The notes below the pieces were generated by a model. That model was not told the DNA's origin. It ran no database searches and saw only the letters and a program-made list of their open reading frames with translations. From Hyphomicrobiaceae bacterium (GTDB lineage: Bacteria; Pseudomonadota; Alphaproteobacteria; Rhizobiales; Hyphomicrobiaceae): 54,833 bases of DNA. Positions 25,696 to 33,932 of the stretch are shown piece by piece; within the stretch, counting starts at the first letter, position 1, and each line of letters starts with the position of its first letter. A program made the translations under genes and the position numbers. The stretch covers positions 1-54,833 of the forward strand of contig JAHDXT010000022.1 in the NCBI GenBank assembly GCA_023384095.1, in the 5' to 3' direction.

Positions 25696-27153
25696 ATGTG
25701 GACTGGAAGACAGGCCCTGGAGCGCATCGAAAGCGCGATCGTCAACCTGCATCGCCAGGAGACGGAGCTAGACGGCGCGCTCGCATCCGCGACGGCCGAG
25801 GCGGAGCGGCTGCGCCGCGAGCGGACCGACGCCTTCCGGGAGCTGGCCCGCATCAAGCTCGACGAGATCGCGGCGCAGCGGCTGGTCGACGACCTCGATG
25901 CCGCCGAAAGCCGCGCGGCGAGGCTGCTCGAAGGCGGACGCCGGCAGCTCGAGACGGCAACGGCCCGGCGTCAGGAGACCCTCCTGGAGATCGAGCAGGC
26001 CGAGGCGGAGCGCAGCGCCTCGGCGGCGGCGCTCGAAACGGCGGTCGACGCGCTCGACCAGTTGCGCACCCGGGTCGCCGCCGAAGCCGGGACATCGCCC
26101 GAATGGGGCCGCGCCAAGACCGCCCTCGGAGCCGCCGAGGCCGTCGCGGAGGCGGCGGACAAGAAGGCTGCCCAGTCCGAGGCCGAGCTCGGCGAGAAGC
26201 GCAAGCCTTACGACCAGGATCCGTTGTTCGCCTATCTGTGGGCAAACGGCTATCTGACCTCGCGCTATCGCGGCGGCGTGCTCTCGCGCTTCATGGACCG
26301 CATGACGGCCGATTTCATAGGGTTCGCCGAGGCACGCCTCGACTACGCGATGCTGATCGAGATCCCGGCGCGGCTCAGGGAGCATGCCAGGCTGCAGCGG
26401 GGCCTGGCCGAGGAGCGCCGGGCCGCATTGCAGGCGATCGAGCGTCGGGCTCTCCTCGGGGCGGGGGTCGAGGACAAGGAGAGCGCGGTCGAATTGGCGC
26501 GGCGGCGCCTTGCAGAGGCGGACGGCGCCGTCGAGAGCAGGCAGGGCGTGCTGCGCCAGCTCGACGAGAAGCGGGACGCGCTCGTCGCGAACGCGGACGA
26601 TGCTGCCTACAGCGAATCCCTGCACACCATCGCCACCGCCGACGCCCAGGACCATATCGAGACGCTCGTGAAGGAGGCGAAGCGAACGCTCACGCCCGCC
26701 GACGACCGCATCGTTCGCCGCGTCGGCGAATTGAACGAACATCTCGAGCGCCTCGACGGGGAGATCGCGGACCTGCGCAGGTCCGCCCGCGCCATTGCAG
26801 AGCGCCGGCTCGAGGTCGAGCGCGCGCGCGACCGCTTTCGCACCTCCGGATACGATCATCCGGACGCCACCTTCGGCAACGACCTCCAGCTCGACCGGAT
26901 TCTGGGCCAGATCCTCGGCGGCGTGGTGACGAGCGGGGTGCTGTGGGACCTGCTGCGGACGGGTTTCGGGCTGCGCTACCCGCGCGGGCGGCCCGATTTC
27001 GGCGGCGCGTCGTTCCCGTTCCCGTTTCCGCTGCCAGGCGGAGAGGACCACACCAAGAGCAGGAAGCGTCGCCGCCGTGATGATGATGACGACGACGACG
27101 ACGATGACGACGACCGGCGCCGCGGACGGTTCAGCACCGGCGGCCGGTTCTGA
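25696..27153 (+). CDS. long coiled-coil protein with poly-Asp tail
   Basis: A 485-residue protein, ATG 25696. Residues 5-160 and 225-385 are two long coiled-coil stretches (Glu/Arg/Ala heptads), separated by a compact aromatic segment (YDQDPLFAYLWANGYLTSRY). After a hydrophobic stretch (LGQILGGVVTSGVLWDLLRTG, about 395-415) comes a Pro/Phe/Gly-rich link, a basic KSRKRRRR block, twelve consecutive Asp codons (27079-27114) and an RRRGRFSTGGRF end. Tails ending in GRFSTGGRF-like Gly/Phe sequence are common on membrane-associated repair/stress proteins. Third gene of the operon; no family known to me. Confidence 0.58.
   Translation: MWTGRQALERIESAIVNLHRQETELDGALASATAEAERLRRERTDAFRELARIKLDEIAAQRLVDDLDAAESRAARLLEGGRRQLETATARRQETLLEIEQAEAERSASAAALETAVDALDQLRTRVAAEAGTSPEWGRAKTALGAAEAVAEAADKKAAQSEAELGEKRKPYDQDPLFAYLWANGYLTSRYRGGVLSRFMDRMTADFIGFAEARLDYAMLIEIPARLREHARLQRGLAEERRAALQAIERRALLGAGVEDKESAVELARRRLAEADGAVESRQGVLRQLDEKRDALVANADDAAYSESLHTIATADAQDHIETLVKEAKRTLTPADDRIVRRVGELNEHLERLDGEIADLRRSARAIAERRLEVERARDRFRTSGYDHPDATFGNDLQLDRILGQILGGVVTSGVLWDLLRTGFGLRYPRGRPDFGGASFPFPFPLPGGEDHTKSRKRRRRDDDDDDDDDDDDRRRGRFSTGGRF
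27079..27114 (+). repeat. trinucleotide GAY tract coding for poly-Asp
   Basis: Twelve GAT/GAC codons in a row (gatgatgatgac then gac/gat) give an acidic run between two basic blocks. Mixed GAT and GAC codons show it is old or selected at the protein level rather than a fresh slippage product. Confidence 0.75.
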
Positions 27154-27179
27154 GCGCGCCGGTTGACGCCGGATTTGGA

Positions 27180-28346
27180 TCAGCCGCGGTTTCCGCCGTA
27201 GGACTGCACGAACAGCTCGTTGCGCGCAACGCGGTCATGCGACAGTCGGCGGAAGTCGTCAGCCACCGTTCCTTCCGCCAGCCAGCCGGCGAGCTCTTGC
27301 GCGATGGCGGGCGCGACCTTGAAGCCATGACCGCTGCCGCCGTTGAAATCCGCGTAGCCCGCGATGCCCTCGCGCGGCCCGACATACTGGTACCAGTCGG
27401 CGGTCACGTCGTAGAGCGCCGCATAGGAGTGGATGAGACGGGCGCCCTCGAAGCCCGGCATGCGGGTGGTCAGGCGCTGCTGGACGTCGGCGATGAACTC
27501 CGGATCGGCCGTGCGCTTGTAATTGTAAGGATCGACATCTGCATAGGCTTTCGGGAAGCCGCGGCCGACGATGAAGCGCCGGTTGCCGAGCGGGCGCACA
27601 TAAATGGCGTCGACCGCGTTCGAGACAGAGGTTGCTGGCAGCGGCCGGTCGGGCCGCGCCTCCCACACGGTATCCTGCTCGCGCACGGCCCGCATCGTGA
27701 GGGGCAGGCCCGCGCTCGCGGCCAGCGGCGCAGCCCACGGGCCTGCCGCATTCACGACGATCCCCGCGATCACCTCGCCTTCGTCGGTGAGAATGCCGGT
27801 GATGCGGTCGCCCCGGCGCATCAGGCCCCGGACGGGCGTCTTGAAGTACGCCACGGCGCCCTTCTCCCTGGCGGCCTCGAGGAATGCCGTCGTGGCCGTC
27901 TCCGGATCGGCGAAGCCGCCGTCGGGCTCGAACGCCGCCGCCGCCACCCCGTCAGGATCGAGCCAGGGCAATCTGCTGACGAGATCGTCGGGCCCGATCA
28001 GCTCGCTCGCGATGCCGAGCTCCTGCTGCATGGCAAGCACCCGGCGCGTCGCGTCGAGGGCGTCGGGCGGAGTCAGGAAGACGTAGCCCACCCGGCGATA
28101 CCCGGCATCGCGCCCGAGGATCGAGGCGGCGTCACGGAAGATGTCCACTGCGGCCTTGGCCATGCGGGCCATCAGCGGCGTCGAGTAGTGCTGGCGCACG
28201 ATGGCGGCGCTGAGCCCGGTGCCGCCGGAAGCTGGGCCGTCGCGGTCGTAGACGGCGATCGCCATGCCCCGCCGGGCCAGGAAGAATGCCGTGGCGGCGC
28301 CGGCGATCCCGCATCCAACCACGATCGCATCGAAGCGTCTCGTCAT
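27180..28346 (-). CDS. FAD-dependent oxidoreductase (D-amino-acid/glycine-oxidase family)
   Basis: A 388-residue DAO-fold flavoenzyme. The Rossmann FAD motif is VVGCGIAGAATAFFLARRGMAIAVYDRD (residues 9-36). A central domain contains GYRRVGYVFLTPPDALDATRRV and DLVSRLPWLDPDGVAAAAFEPDGGFADPET, then VVNAAGPWAAPLA, and the C-terminal DFNGGSGHGFKVAPAIAQELA segment, which holds the second FAD-contact motif. It may oxidise a small amino acid, sarcosine or dimethylglycine-like substrate, but no diagnostic residue fixes it. Expected cytosolic. It lies alone between the coiled-coil operon and the oxidase cluster, convergent with the former (27-base gap). Confidence 0.82.
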   Translation of the reverse strand: MTRRFDAIVVGCGIAGAATAFFLARRGMAIAVYDRDGPASGGTGLSAAIVRQHYSTPLMARMAKAAVDIFRDAASILGRDAGYRRVGYVFLTPPDALDATRRVLAMQQELGIASELIGPDDLVSRLPWLDPDGVAAAAFEPDGGFADPETATTAFLEAAREKGAVAYFKTPVRGLMRRGDRITGILTDEGEVIAGIVVNAAGPWAAPLAASAGLPLTMRAVREQDTVWEARPDRPLPATSVSNAVDAIYVRPLGNRRFIVGRGFPKAYADVDPYNYKRTADPEFIADVQQRLTTRMPGFEGARLIHSYAALYDVTADWYQYVGPREGIAGYADFNGGSGHGFKVAPAIAQELAGWLAEGTVADDFRRLSHDRVARNELFVQSYGGNRG

Positions 28347-28419
28347 CTCTCCCCCTCCTGTCCGTCGGTTCGCGTTTCTGGCAAAGTCGATATAAGATCC
28401 GAAGCGCTACGTGAACTGC

Positions 28420-29022
28420 TCAGTGGCCCCCTGCCAGCGGATCCCCAGGACGGGTCCGGCCGTCGAGCATCGCGCGGGCGGCGCCGGCTAGGCCGAGAAC
28501 GAGGGCGAGACCGAGCAGCGCCCGGCCCAGCTCAGGCTGCTCGCTGGCCAGATAGTTGTTGCACAAGCGGTCGGGGAACGTGAGGTACAGCACTCCCATT
28601 GCGGCGAGCATGCTGACCGCATTGGCCCAGATGAAGGCCCGTGCCACGGGCCGCAGGCGAGACCATCCCCAGCCCAGCGGCAGTCCGGCGAGCAGAACGA
28701 GCGACCCGGCCTTAGCCGCATCGACGCGGGGATCGGCCACGGCGGCATCGAGCCAGCGCGGCAGCATCCAGAAAGCCAGGCAGAAGGCTGCAAGCAAGAC
28801 GGCGGCCACGCCCTCCATCTGCCCTGATCCCGGCAGGAATCGCGAGCGCCTCGCCAGCAGCGATCCGAATATCAGGCCGGCGAGCACGAGCATCGGCACC
28901 TGCAGCAGGAGGTGCCGGACGAGGCTAGCCTCCCACCAGGCCGACAGCGGCGGCACGACGGCAATGACCAGCAGGACGGTCGCGAGGGCGGCGCCGTATC
29001 GCCTCATCATCGACAGTCTCAC
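28420..29022 (-). CDS. small integral membrane protein, last gene of the CuA oxidase/NO-reductase cluster
   Basis: A 200-residue protein with five or six hydrophobic helices (around 8-25, 37-54, 66-84, 100-116, 125-146 and 162-178). The GTG start at 29022 overlaps the SCO stop by four bases; ATGs at 29010 and 29007 are alternatives. It starts VRLSMMRRYGAALATVLLVIAVVPP. No function is assigned. It holds the place of 'orf1', the membrane protein that follows senC in the sNOR gene cluster of Nitrosomonas, which suggests an assembly or heme/copper insertion role. That is inference from order. Confidence 0.7.
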   Translation of the reverse strand: MRLSMMRRYGAALATVLLVIAVVPPLSAWWEASLVRHLLLQVPMLVLAGLIFGSLLARRSRFLPGSGQMEGVAAVLLAAFCLAFWMLPRWLDAAVADPRVDAAKAGSLVLLAGLPLGWGWSRLRPVARAFIWANAVSMLAAMGVLYLTFPDRLCNNYLASEQPELGRALLGLALVLGLAGAARAMLDGRTRPGDPLAGGH

Positions 29023-29621
29023 ATGAGGCCGCGGGCTACGACCAGCGCCTCATCCACGGCCGTGGCGTCCAGGATCCTGACGAGGCGCCCGCGGGTGTCC
29101 ACCACCTGGATCGCCGCGTTGTGCACGAAGCCGCCCTGGCCGTCGGGCAGGACCGTCACCTCCGCCGTTTCGAGCAGCGCCTCGAGCTCGGGGCGGGACC
29201 GGGGCCGCAGGAAGCGCCAGCTCTCGTCGGCGCCGCCGAACCTCTCCGCGTATTGCGCGAGCTCCTCGGGCCCGTCGTGCTCCGGGTCGAAGCTCACTGT
29301 GACGAGGACGACGCGGCCGGCGAGGCCGGAATCCACGATCTCCGCGCGGATTCTCTCGAACGTGGAGCCGAGCGTCGAGCAGATCGTCGGGCAGCGCGTA
29401 TAGATGAACTCGAGCAGGACGACCTTTCCCGCGAAGCTCGCGAAATCGGTGACGCCGCCGCGGTGGTCTTCCAGCGCGACAGGCTGCACCGGACGGGGGT
29501 TGCGGACGACCTCGAGCCGGCGCGCGCCCTCGGCCGTGAAGGCCGCGAGCCCGTCCGTTCCCCACCACAACGCCGCCGCCCCCAGCATCAGCACGACGGC
29601 GAGGCTGGCGAGGCCGCGCAT
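29019..29621 (-). CDS. senC: SCO/SenC family copper chaperone for CuA
   Basis: A 200-residue membrane-anchored thioredoxin-fold protein. The N-terminal helix is MRGLASLAVVLMLGAAALWW, which tethers it to the inner membrane facing the periplasm. The copper-binding motif CPTIC (Cys77 and Cys81) and the third ligand His167 (FVHNAA) are complete, so it can bind Cu for delivery to the CuA site of subunit II. ATG 29621 lies 2 bases after the subunit I stop codon (TGAGCATG), and its own stop overlaps the next start. The pairing with a CuA-containing subunit II is the expected context. Confidence 0.9.
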   Translation of the reverse strand: MRGLASLAVVLMLGAAALWWGTDGLAAFTAEGARRLEVVRNPRPVQPVALEDHRGGVTDFASFAGKVVLLEFIYTRCPTICSTLGSTFERIRAEIVDSGLAGRVVLVTVSFDPEHDGPEELAQYAERFGGADESWRFLRPRSRPELEALLETAEVTVLPDGQGGFVHNAAIQVVDTRGRLVRILDATAVDEALVVARGLM

Positions 29622-29623
29622 GC

Positions 29624-31093
29624 TCACCCCGCCGCGAGCAGACGCGGGACGCGGACCAGGAAGCGCCACACGAAGAGCCCCGCCGCCAGCAGCACCAGAA
29701 CCGCGAAGATCGACGCGAGCTGGTCGTAGAGGACCCACTCGGGCAGATGCACCGCCCAGCGCCGCGGCACGCTGTGCCGCCCGGCGTAGAGGAACATGAC
29801 GACGAAGCCGAGCCCCGCCGCGATGTAGACCCGGAGGGCCCAGCGGTCGTAGTCCTCGGACGTGGCGTCCTGCCGGTCGGCTGTCACGTAGTACATGAAC
29901 GCGAAGATCATCGGCACGAGGCCGAGCAGCAGATAGAAGTGGAAGTGGCCCGGCACCCACAGCGTGTTGTGCATCACCGAGTTGACGATGATCGTGGCGT
30001 CGACGACGGCCGGGACGACGCCGGCCATCCAGCCGAACATGGCCAGGAACAGCAGGCCGCTCACCATGTCCCACCTGATGCCGGAGCGGTGCACGATCGC
30101 CAGCGCACCGAGCCCCGTCACGACCAGGACGGGAAAGCTGTTGGTATAGGAGAGCACCTGGCCCAGCACCATCGTCCACCTCGGCATCACCAGGTCCATG
30201 AGCAGGTGATGCGGGAAGATGACCAGCACCATGGTGGTCGAGGCGGTCCAGGCCGCAAGGAACACGCGCGAGGACTTCCACGGGCGTTTTGTGTAGCGCG
30301 GGAGGATCTCGTAGACGGCGATGACCGCCATGTAGATCGTCGCGTTGATGAAGACGTGGCCGAAGAAATAGATGATGTTCTTGGCGAGCAGCGGGTCGAT
30401 CTCGAACGAGGGCACCATCAGGTTGACGAGGCTCAGGACGATGATCGTCGCGCCGGCGACCAGCGCCAGCGTGGTGACGATGACCACCATCGTGCTGGCG
30501 ACGACCGTCGGCGGCGGAGGGTCGGCCATGCTGGTGCCGAAGAGCTGCGGCCAGCCGAGCGAGCGCCCCAGCCCCCCGTAGCTCGACACCAGCGCCCGGC
30601 CGATCTCCAGGCAGACCAGCAGGAAGCCGACGCCGATCAGCAGCAGCCCGCCGAGATGCCAGGCCGCGGCTGCCGTGCCCCACACGCCCGACGACCTCGC
30701 AGGCAGCGGATAGAGGAAGGTCCAGCCGGCGGCAAAGCCGCCGATCAGATCGGCGCCGAGGATCATGACGACGCCGATCAGGAAGAGCACGAGATTGGCC
30801 GCCAGCACGCCGCTGTTGAGCCGGACATACTGGCTGAGGAAATACCACATCACCGACGCGCCGCCGAGCGCGGCGATTCCGACCATGCCGACCCCGTGCA
30901 CGGTCATGAACTGATAGAACAGGTCCGGTTCCAGACCCAGCCAACCGGCTTGCGTCAGGCGCAGCAGCAGGCCGACCAGCATCATCAGCAGCAGCACCAG
31001 GCCGGTCACCGCCAGATTGGCGGCGATCGTACGCCTGGCCGCGACGTCGAGTGACGGCATTTGCGGGTCGGGTCTCATGGCCTGCGCTCCCAC
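29624..31093 (-). CDS. heme-copper oxidase/NO-reductase-superfamily subunit I (sNOR-like)
   Basis: Twelve- to thirteen-helix catalytic subunit, 489 residues from GTG 31093 (or ATG 31078). All six His ligands can be placed: low-spin heme His66 (TVHGVGM) and His385, CuB His246, His295 and His296 (FPHHLLMD), and high-spin heme His383 (GHFHFY). The position four residues after His246, normally the cross-linked Tyr of the A and B families, is Asn250; the helix VII Tyr of cbb3 enzymes is also absent (AAWTASTTMVLVIFPHH). It has a CuA partner upstream, unlike cbb3 or cNOR. Together this suggests an NO reductase of the sNOR branch or an odd oxidase; reaction not settled. Confidence 0.85.
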   Translation of the reverse strand: MGAQAMRPDPQMPSLDVAARRTIAANLAVTGLVLLLMMLVGLLLRLTQAGWLGLEPDLFYQFMTVHGVGMVGIAALGGASVMWYFLSQYVRLNSGVLAANLVLFLIGVVMILGADLIGGFAAGWTFLYPLPARSSGVWGTAAAAWHLGGLLLIGVGFLLVCLEIGRALVSSYGGLGRSLGWPQLFGTSMADPPPPTVVASTMVVIVTTLALVAGATIIVLSLVNLMVPSFEIDPLLAKNIIYFFGHVFINATIYMAVIAVYEILPRYTKRPWKSSRVFLAAWTASTTMVLVIFPHHLLMDLVMPRWTMVLGQVLSYTNSFPVLVVTGLGALAIVHRSGIRWDMVSGLLFLAMFGWMAGVVPAVVDATIIVNSVMHNTLWVPGHFHFYLLLGLVPMIFAFMYYVTADRQDATSEDYDRWALRVYIAAGLGFVVMFLYAGRHSVPRRWAVHLPEWVLYDQLASIFAVLVLLAAGLFVWRFLVRVPRLLAAG

Positions 31094-31094
31094 G

Positions 31095-31613
31095 TCAGGG
31101 TAGCTTCACTTCGAGCTCGGAGATCATGTCGTGGTGGGCGAGCCCGCAATACTCGAGGCACATGAGCCGGTACTTGCCCGGCCGCTCGAACGTGTACCGC
31201 AGGCGGTTGACATACCCCGGCATCGCCTGCGCCTGGGCCAGCAGGCGGGTGTCGGCGTCGTAGAGACCCACCCCGTGGTTGACGTCTGCGCTCGTGATCT
31301 GGAATTCGACCGGCTGACCCGTCACCACGCTCGTGCGGCCCAGGTCCCAGTACCACTGGAAGCCTGTCGCCGTGACGACTTGCGGGGCCGCGGGTGCGCC
31401 GGCGCGGACGTAGGGCAGGTCCCACAGGGTCAGGGCCATGATGGGCACGCCGACACCCAGCAGGACCCAGAACAGCCGGTCCCGGATCCGGTAGGCCGAA
31501 CGCTGAACCCCGCCGTAGTCGGCGGCGAGATCGGATTGCCACCTGACCATGGCGAACACGGCCGCTGTGGCCGCCACCAGCAGCACCGTCAGGTACCACG
31601 CCAGTTCCTGCAT
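31095..31613 (-). CDS. CuA-containing subunit II of the heme-copper enzyme
   Basis: A 172-residue protein, ATG 31613. It has two membrane helices (about 5-22 and 48-62) and then a periplasmic cupredoxin domain. The CuA site is complete: His113 (NHGVGLYD), Cys152, Glu154, Cys156 (CLEYC), His160 and Met163. It accepts electrons from a soluble cytochrome c or copper protein and passes them to subunit I. It is short compared with aa3 subunit II (about 280 residues), as in ba3 and sNOR-type enzymes. The first gene of the cluster, one base before the next start region, and preceded by an FNR-like box. Confidence 0.9.
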   Translation of the reverse strand: MQELAWYLTVLLVAATAAVFAMVRWQSDLAADYGGVQRSAYRIRDRLFWVLLGVGVPIMALTLWDLPYVRAGAPAAPQVVTATGFQWYWDLGRTSVVTGQPVEFQITSADVNHGVGLYDADTRLLAQAQAMPGYVNRLRYTFERPGKYRLMCLEYCGLAHHDMISELEVKLP

Positions 31614-31675
31614 GCCCGTGCTCCCTGTTCGGCAGGCGCCCCGGCGAGCTTGGCGGGCGGGGTGCATCCGGCGCC

Positions 31676-31689
31676 TTGACCTTGGTTAA
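31676..31689. promoter_or_regulatory. FNR/NnrR-family binding-site candidate
   Basis: The sequence TTGAC-CTTG-GTTAA is a 5-4-5 dyad with one mismatch to the Crp/FNR-family consensus (TTGAN-N4-NTCAA). Its centre is about 70 bases before the subunit II start. A class II site at -41.5 would put the transcription start near 31641, with a leader of about 28 bases. This suggests control by oxygen (FnrL) or nitric oxide (NnrR/DNR) and fits the proposed function. No regulator gene is in the window. Confidence 0.45.
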
Positions 31690-31907
31690 GTGCCGGACCG
31701 GCGCGCCGGGTGCTGCAGCTCAGCACGAACCATCTCTCTTGATGGAGCACCGCCGCCTCAATCGCGTATCATGAACCGCCGCGGAAAGCGGCGCCACTAA
31801 CTTCCGATACAGGGCGTGCGGCAGCTTCACCTGCCCGGCTGCTGCGCCTATTCTGGCGCCGAAGAGCTCGATGCTGCACCTGCAGCCCAGCAAGGAAAGG
31901 TGTTCAG

Positions 31908-33413
31908 ATGGCATTGGCACAGGGCACGGCCGGGGACGTCTCCCGCAGGCGCGAGCGCATGCTGATCGACGGCGATTGGACCGGCGGCGCCAGCGGCGCT
32001 GAGCTCGTCGTCGAGAATCCGGGCAACCGCAATCCGATCGCCAGCATCCCGCGCGGCGGCGCCGAGGACGTCGACCGCGCCGTCGCGGCCGCGGCCAGAG
32101 CCTTCCCGGGTTGGAGCCGCGTCGTGCCCCGCGAGCGCGGCCGCATGCTGCAGAAGATCGCCGACGCGGTGGAGGCCCGCGTCGAGGAGCTGGCCCGCGT
32201 CATCGCCGAGGAGACCGGCAACGCCATTCGCACGCAGGCCCGCCCGGAGGCCAGGGGCGCCGTCGATATCCTGCGCTACTTCGGCGGGCTCGCCGGCGAG
32301 CTCAAGGGCGAGACCATCCCGCTCGGCGAGCACGTGTTGAGCTATACGCGCCGCGAGCCGATCGGCGTCGTCGGCGCGATCATCCCCTGGAACGCACCGG
32401 TGCTGCTGGCCGCGCTCAAGATCGCCCCGGCGCTCTGCGCCGGCAACACGCTGGTGCTCAAGGCCGCCGAGGACGCGCCGCTCGGCGTGCTGTGGCTCGC
32501 CGCCATCTGCCAGGAGCATCTGCCCAAGGGCGTCCTCAACGTGCTGACGGGGCTCGGCGAGGAGGCGGGCGCCGCGCTGGCAAATCACCCCGGTGTGCGC
32601 AAGCTCTCGTTCACCGGCTCGACCGAGGTAGGCAAGCTGATCATGCGCGCCGCCTCCGAGCGCATCGTGCCGGTATCGCTGGAGCTCGGGGGAAAAAGCC
32701 CGTCGATCGTCTATCCCGATGCCGACGAGGACTGGGTGGTGGACGGCATCATTGCGGCGATGCGGTTCACGCGGCAGAGCCAGTCGTGCACCGCGGGGTC
32801 ACGGCTGTTTCTCCATGCCGGGATTTTCGACGGTTTTCTCGCCCGGCTGGCGGAGAAGACCTCGAAGCTCGAGATCGGCGATCCGCTGGCCGAGACGACC
32901 GACGTCGGCGCGATCATAAACGAGAAGCAGTTCAGGAAGGTCTGCGGCTACGTCGAGGAGGGGCTGGGGCTGCCCGGCGCCCGGCTGCTGGTCGGCGGCC
33001 TGCCCCCGAAGACGGGGCCGCTGTCGCAAGGCTACTACGCGCTGCCGACCGTATTCGCCGGCGCCGCCAACGACTGGCGCCTGGCGCGCGAGGAGATCTT
33101 CGGCCCGGTGCTGGTCGCCATCCGCTGGACGGACGAGGAGGAGGCGATCCGGATGGCGAACGATTCGCATTACGGGCTCGCCGCCTACGTCTGGACCCGC
33201 GACATCGGCCGGGCGCTCAGCGCCGCGCACCGCATCGAGGCCGGCTGGGTGCAGGTCAACCAGGGCCTCGGGCAGTCGCCCGGCCACTCCTACGGCGGCG
33301 TCAAGCAGAGCGGCATCGGCCGCGAGTTCTCGCTGGAAGGCATGCTCGACAGCTTCACCCACCGCAAGAACGTGACCATCAATCTCAGGACTCCGCCGGC
33401 CAGGCCGGCATAG
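31908..33413 (+). CDS. NAD(P)-dependent aldehyde dehydrogenase
   Basis: A 501-residue ALDH. It has the cofactor motif PWNAP (Asn162, oxyanion hole), Lys185 (TLVLKAAEDAPL), FTGSTEVG for the Rossmann turn, Glu259 (SLELGGKSP; general base), and the nucleophile Cys294 (RQSQSCTAGSRL). Sequence is close to the betaine/gamma-glutamyl-aldehyde and phenylacetaldehyde-type groups; the exact substrate cannot be fixed. ATG 31908 follows an AGGAAAGG ribosome site and gives the usual length. The gene is monocistronic, divergent from the oxidase cluster. A 9-base inverted repeat (33414-33459) directly follows the stop. Confidence 0.92.
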   Translation: MALAQGTAGDVSRRRERMLIDGDWTGGASGAELVVENPGNRNPIASIPRGGAEDVDRAVAAAARAFPGWSRVVPRERGRMLQKIADAVEARVEELARVIAEETGNAIRTQARPEARGAVDILRYFGGLAGELKGETIPLGEHVLSYTRREPIGVVGAIIPWNAPVLLAALKIAPALCAGNTLVLKAAEDAPLGVLWLAAICQEHLPKGVLNVLTGLGEEAGAALANHPGVRKLSFTGSTEVGKLIMRAASERIVPVSLELGGKSPSIVYPDADEDWVVDGIIAAMRFTRQSQSCTAGSRLFLHAGIFDGFLARLAEKTSKLEIGDPLAETTDVGAIINEKQFRKVCGYVEEGLGLPGARLLVGGLPPKTGPLSQGYYALPTVFAGAANDWRLAREEIFGPVLVAIRWTDEEEAIRMANDSHYGLAAYVWTRDIGRALSAAHRIEAGWVQVNQGLGQSPGHSYGGVKQSGIGREFSLEGMLDSFTHRKNVTINLRTPPARPA

Positions 33414-33459
33414 GGGCGTTCCGGGACCGCTCCAGCGAGGCGCGGCCTTGGGAACGCCC
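33414..33459 (+). terminator. inverted repeat after the aldehyde dehydrogenase stop
   Basis: GGGCGTTCC (33414-33422) pairs perfectly with GGAACGCCC (33451-33459) across 28 bases that begin right after the TAG stop. No T-run follows, so this is a candidate Rho-dependent or structural 3' end of the transcript. Confidence 0.4.
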
Positions 33460-33932
33460 GGCGGATGCTTCCCGCGGCTCGTCCGGCGTGCTGATGCGCG
33501 CCGCCGAGTGCGTTCATTTCGGTTCCGCGATTTTGATGTCCGAGATCGCCCACTCATGCGAAGCACTGCCTCGCTGCCTTCGCGGACGCCGATATCTGCG
33601 TGACCGTAACGGCGCTGGAGGCCAACCCTTTACGGCGATGGCGCTCGGCGCTCCGGCAGGCCTGGGAGGCGCCTGCAAGGGGTGCACTGACCGTTCATGT
33701 AATCGTCCCGTTCTGAACATAATGGGGCAGTATCGCGACCCTCCAGTGTCCCGATTCCGAGGTTCGCCGATGCTCGATGCTGGCGCTCGGAGCGAGTCTC
33801 GGAATCAAAAAAGACACTGGATTCATAGACTTGCTAGTGTGATTCAGCTTGAGAAACTCGCTCGCAACCCAATCGCGAGCACAGGCGAATTTCTCGATCA
33901 TCACGCTAGGGTCCAAAGCTGGAGAACGAGCA
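33460..33932. other. 473-base intergenic region with a structured segment
   Basis: Lower in G+C than its neighbours and without a credible ORF. It includes the two-part inverted repeat at 33743-33820. Nothing here resembles a tRNA or known riboswitch. It ends with the GGAGAA ribosome-binding site for the small membrane peptide gene. Confidence 0.5.
33743..33820. ncRNA. two-part inverted repeat, possible structured RNA or MITE-like remnant
   Basis: An outer stem CCAGTGTC (33743-33750) / GACACTGG (33813-33820) encloses an inner stem GATTCCGAG (33753-33761) / CTCGGAATC (33798-33806). The outer and inner pairs are separated by 2 bases on one side and by six A's on the other. The total predicted helix is 17 base pairs plus a 36-base loop, far beyond chance for one spot. 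It may be a small RNA or a defective mobile element. Confidence 0.4.

Noticed and set aside
27079-27114. Poly-Asp run as a sequencing error
   Set aside because: Mixed GAT and GAC codons and an intact frame on both sides show it is a real coding tract.
29624-31093. cbb3-type cytochrome oxidase subunit I (ccoN)
   Set aside because: The partner is a CuA protein and no ccoO/ccoP-type cytochromes are near; the helix VII Tyr is missing.
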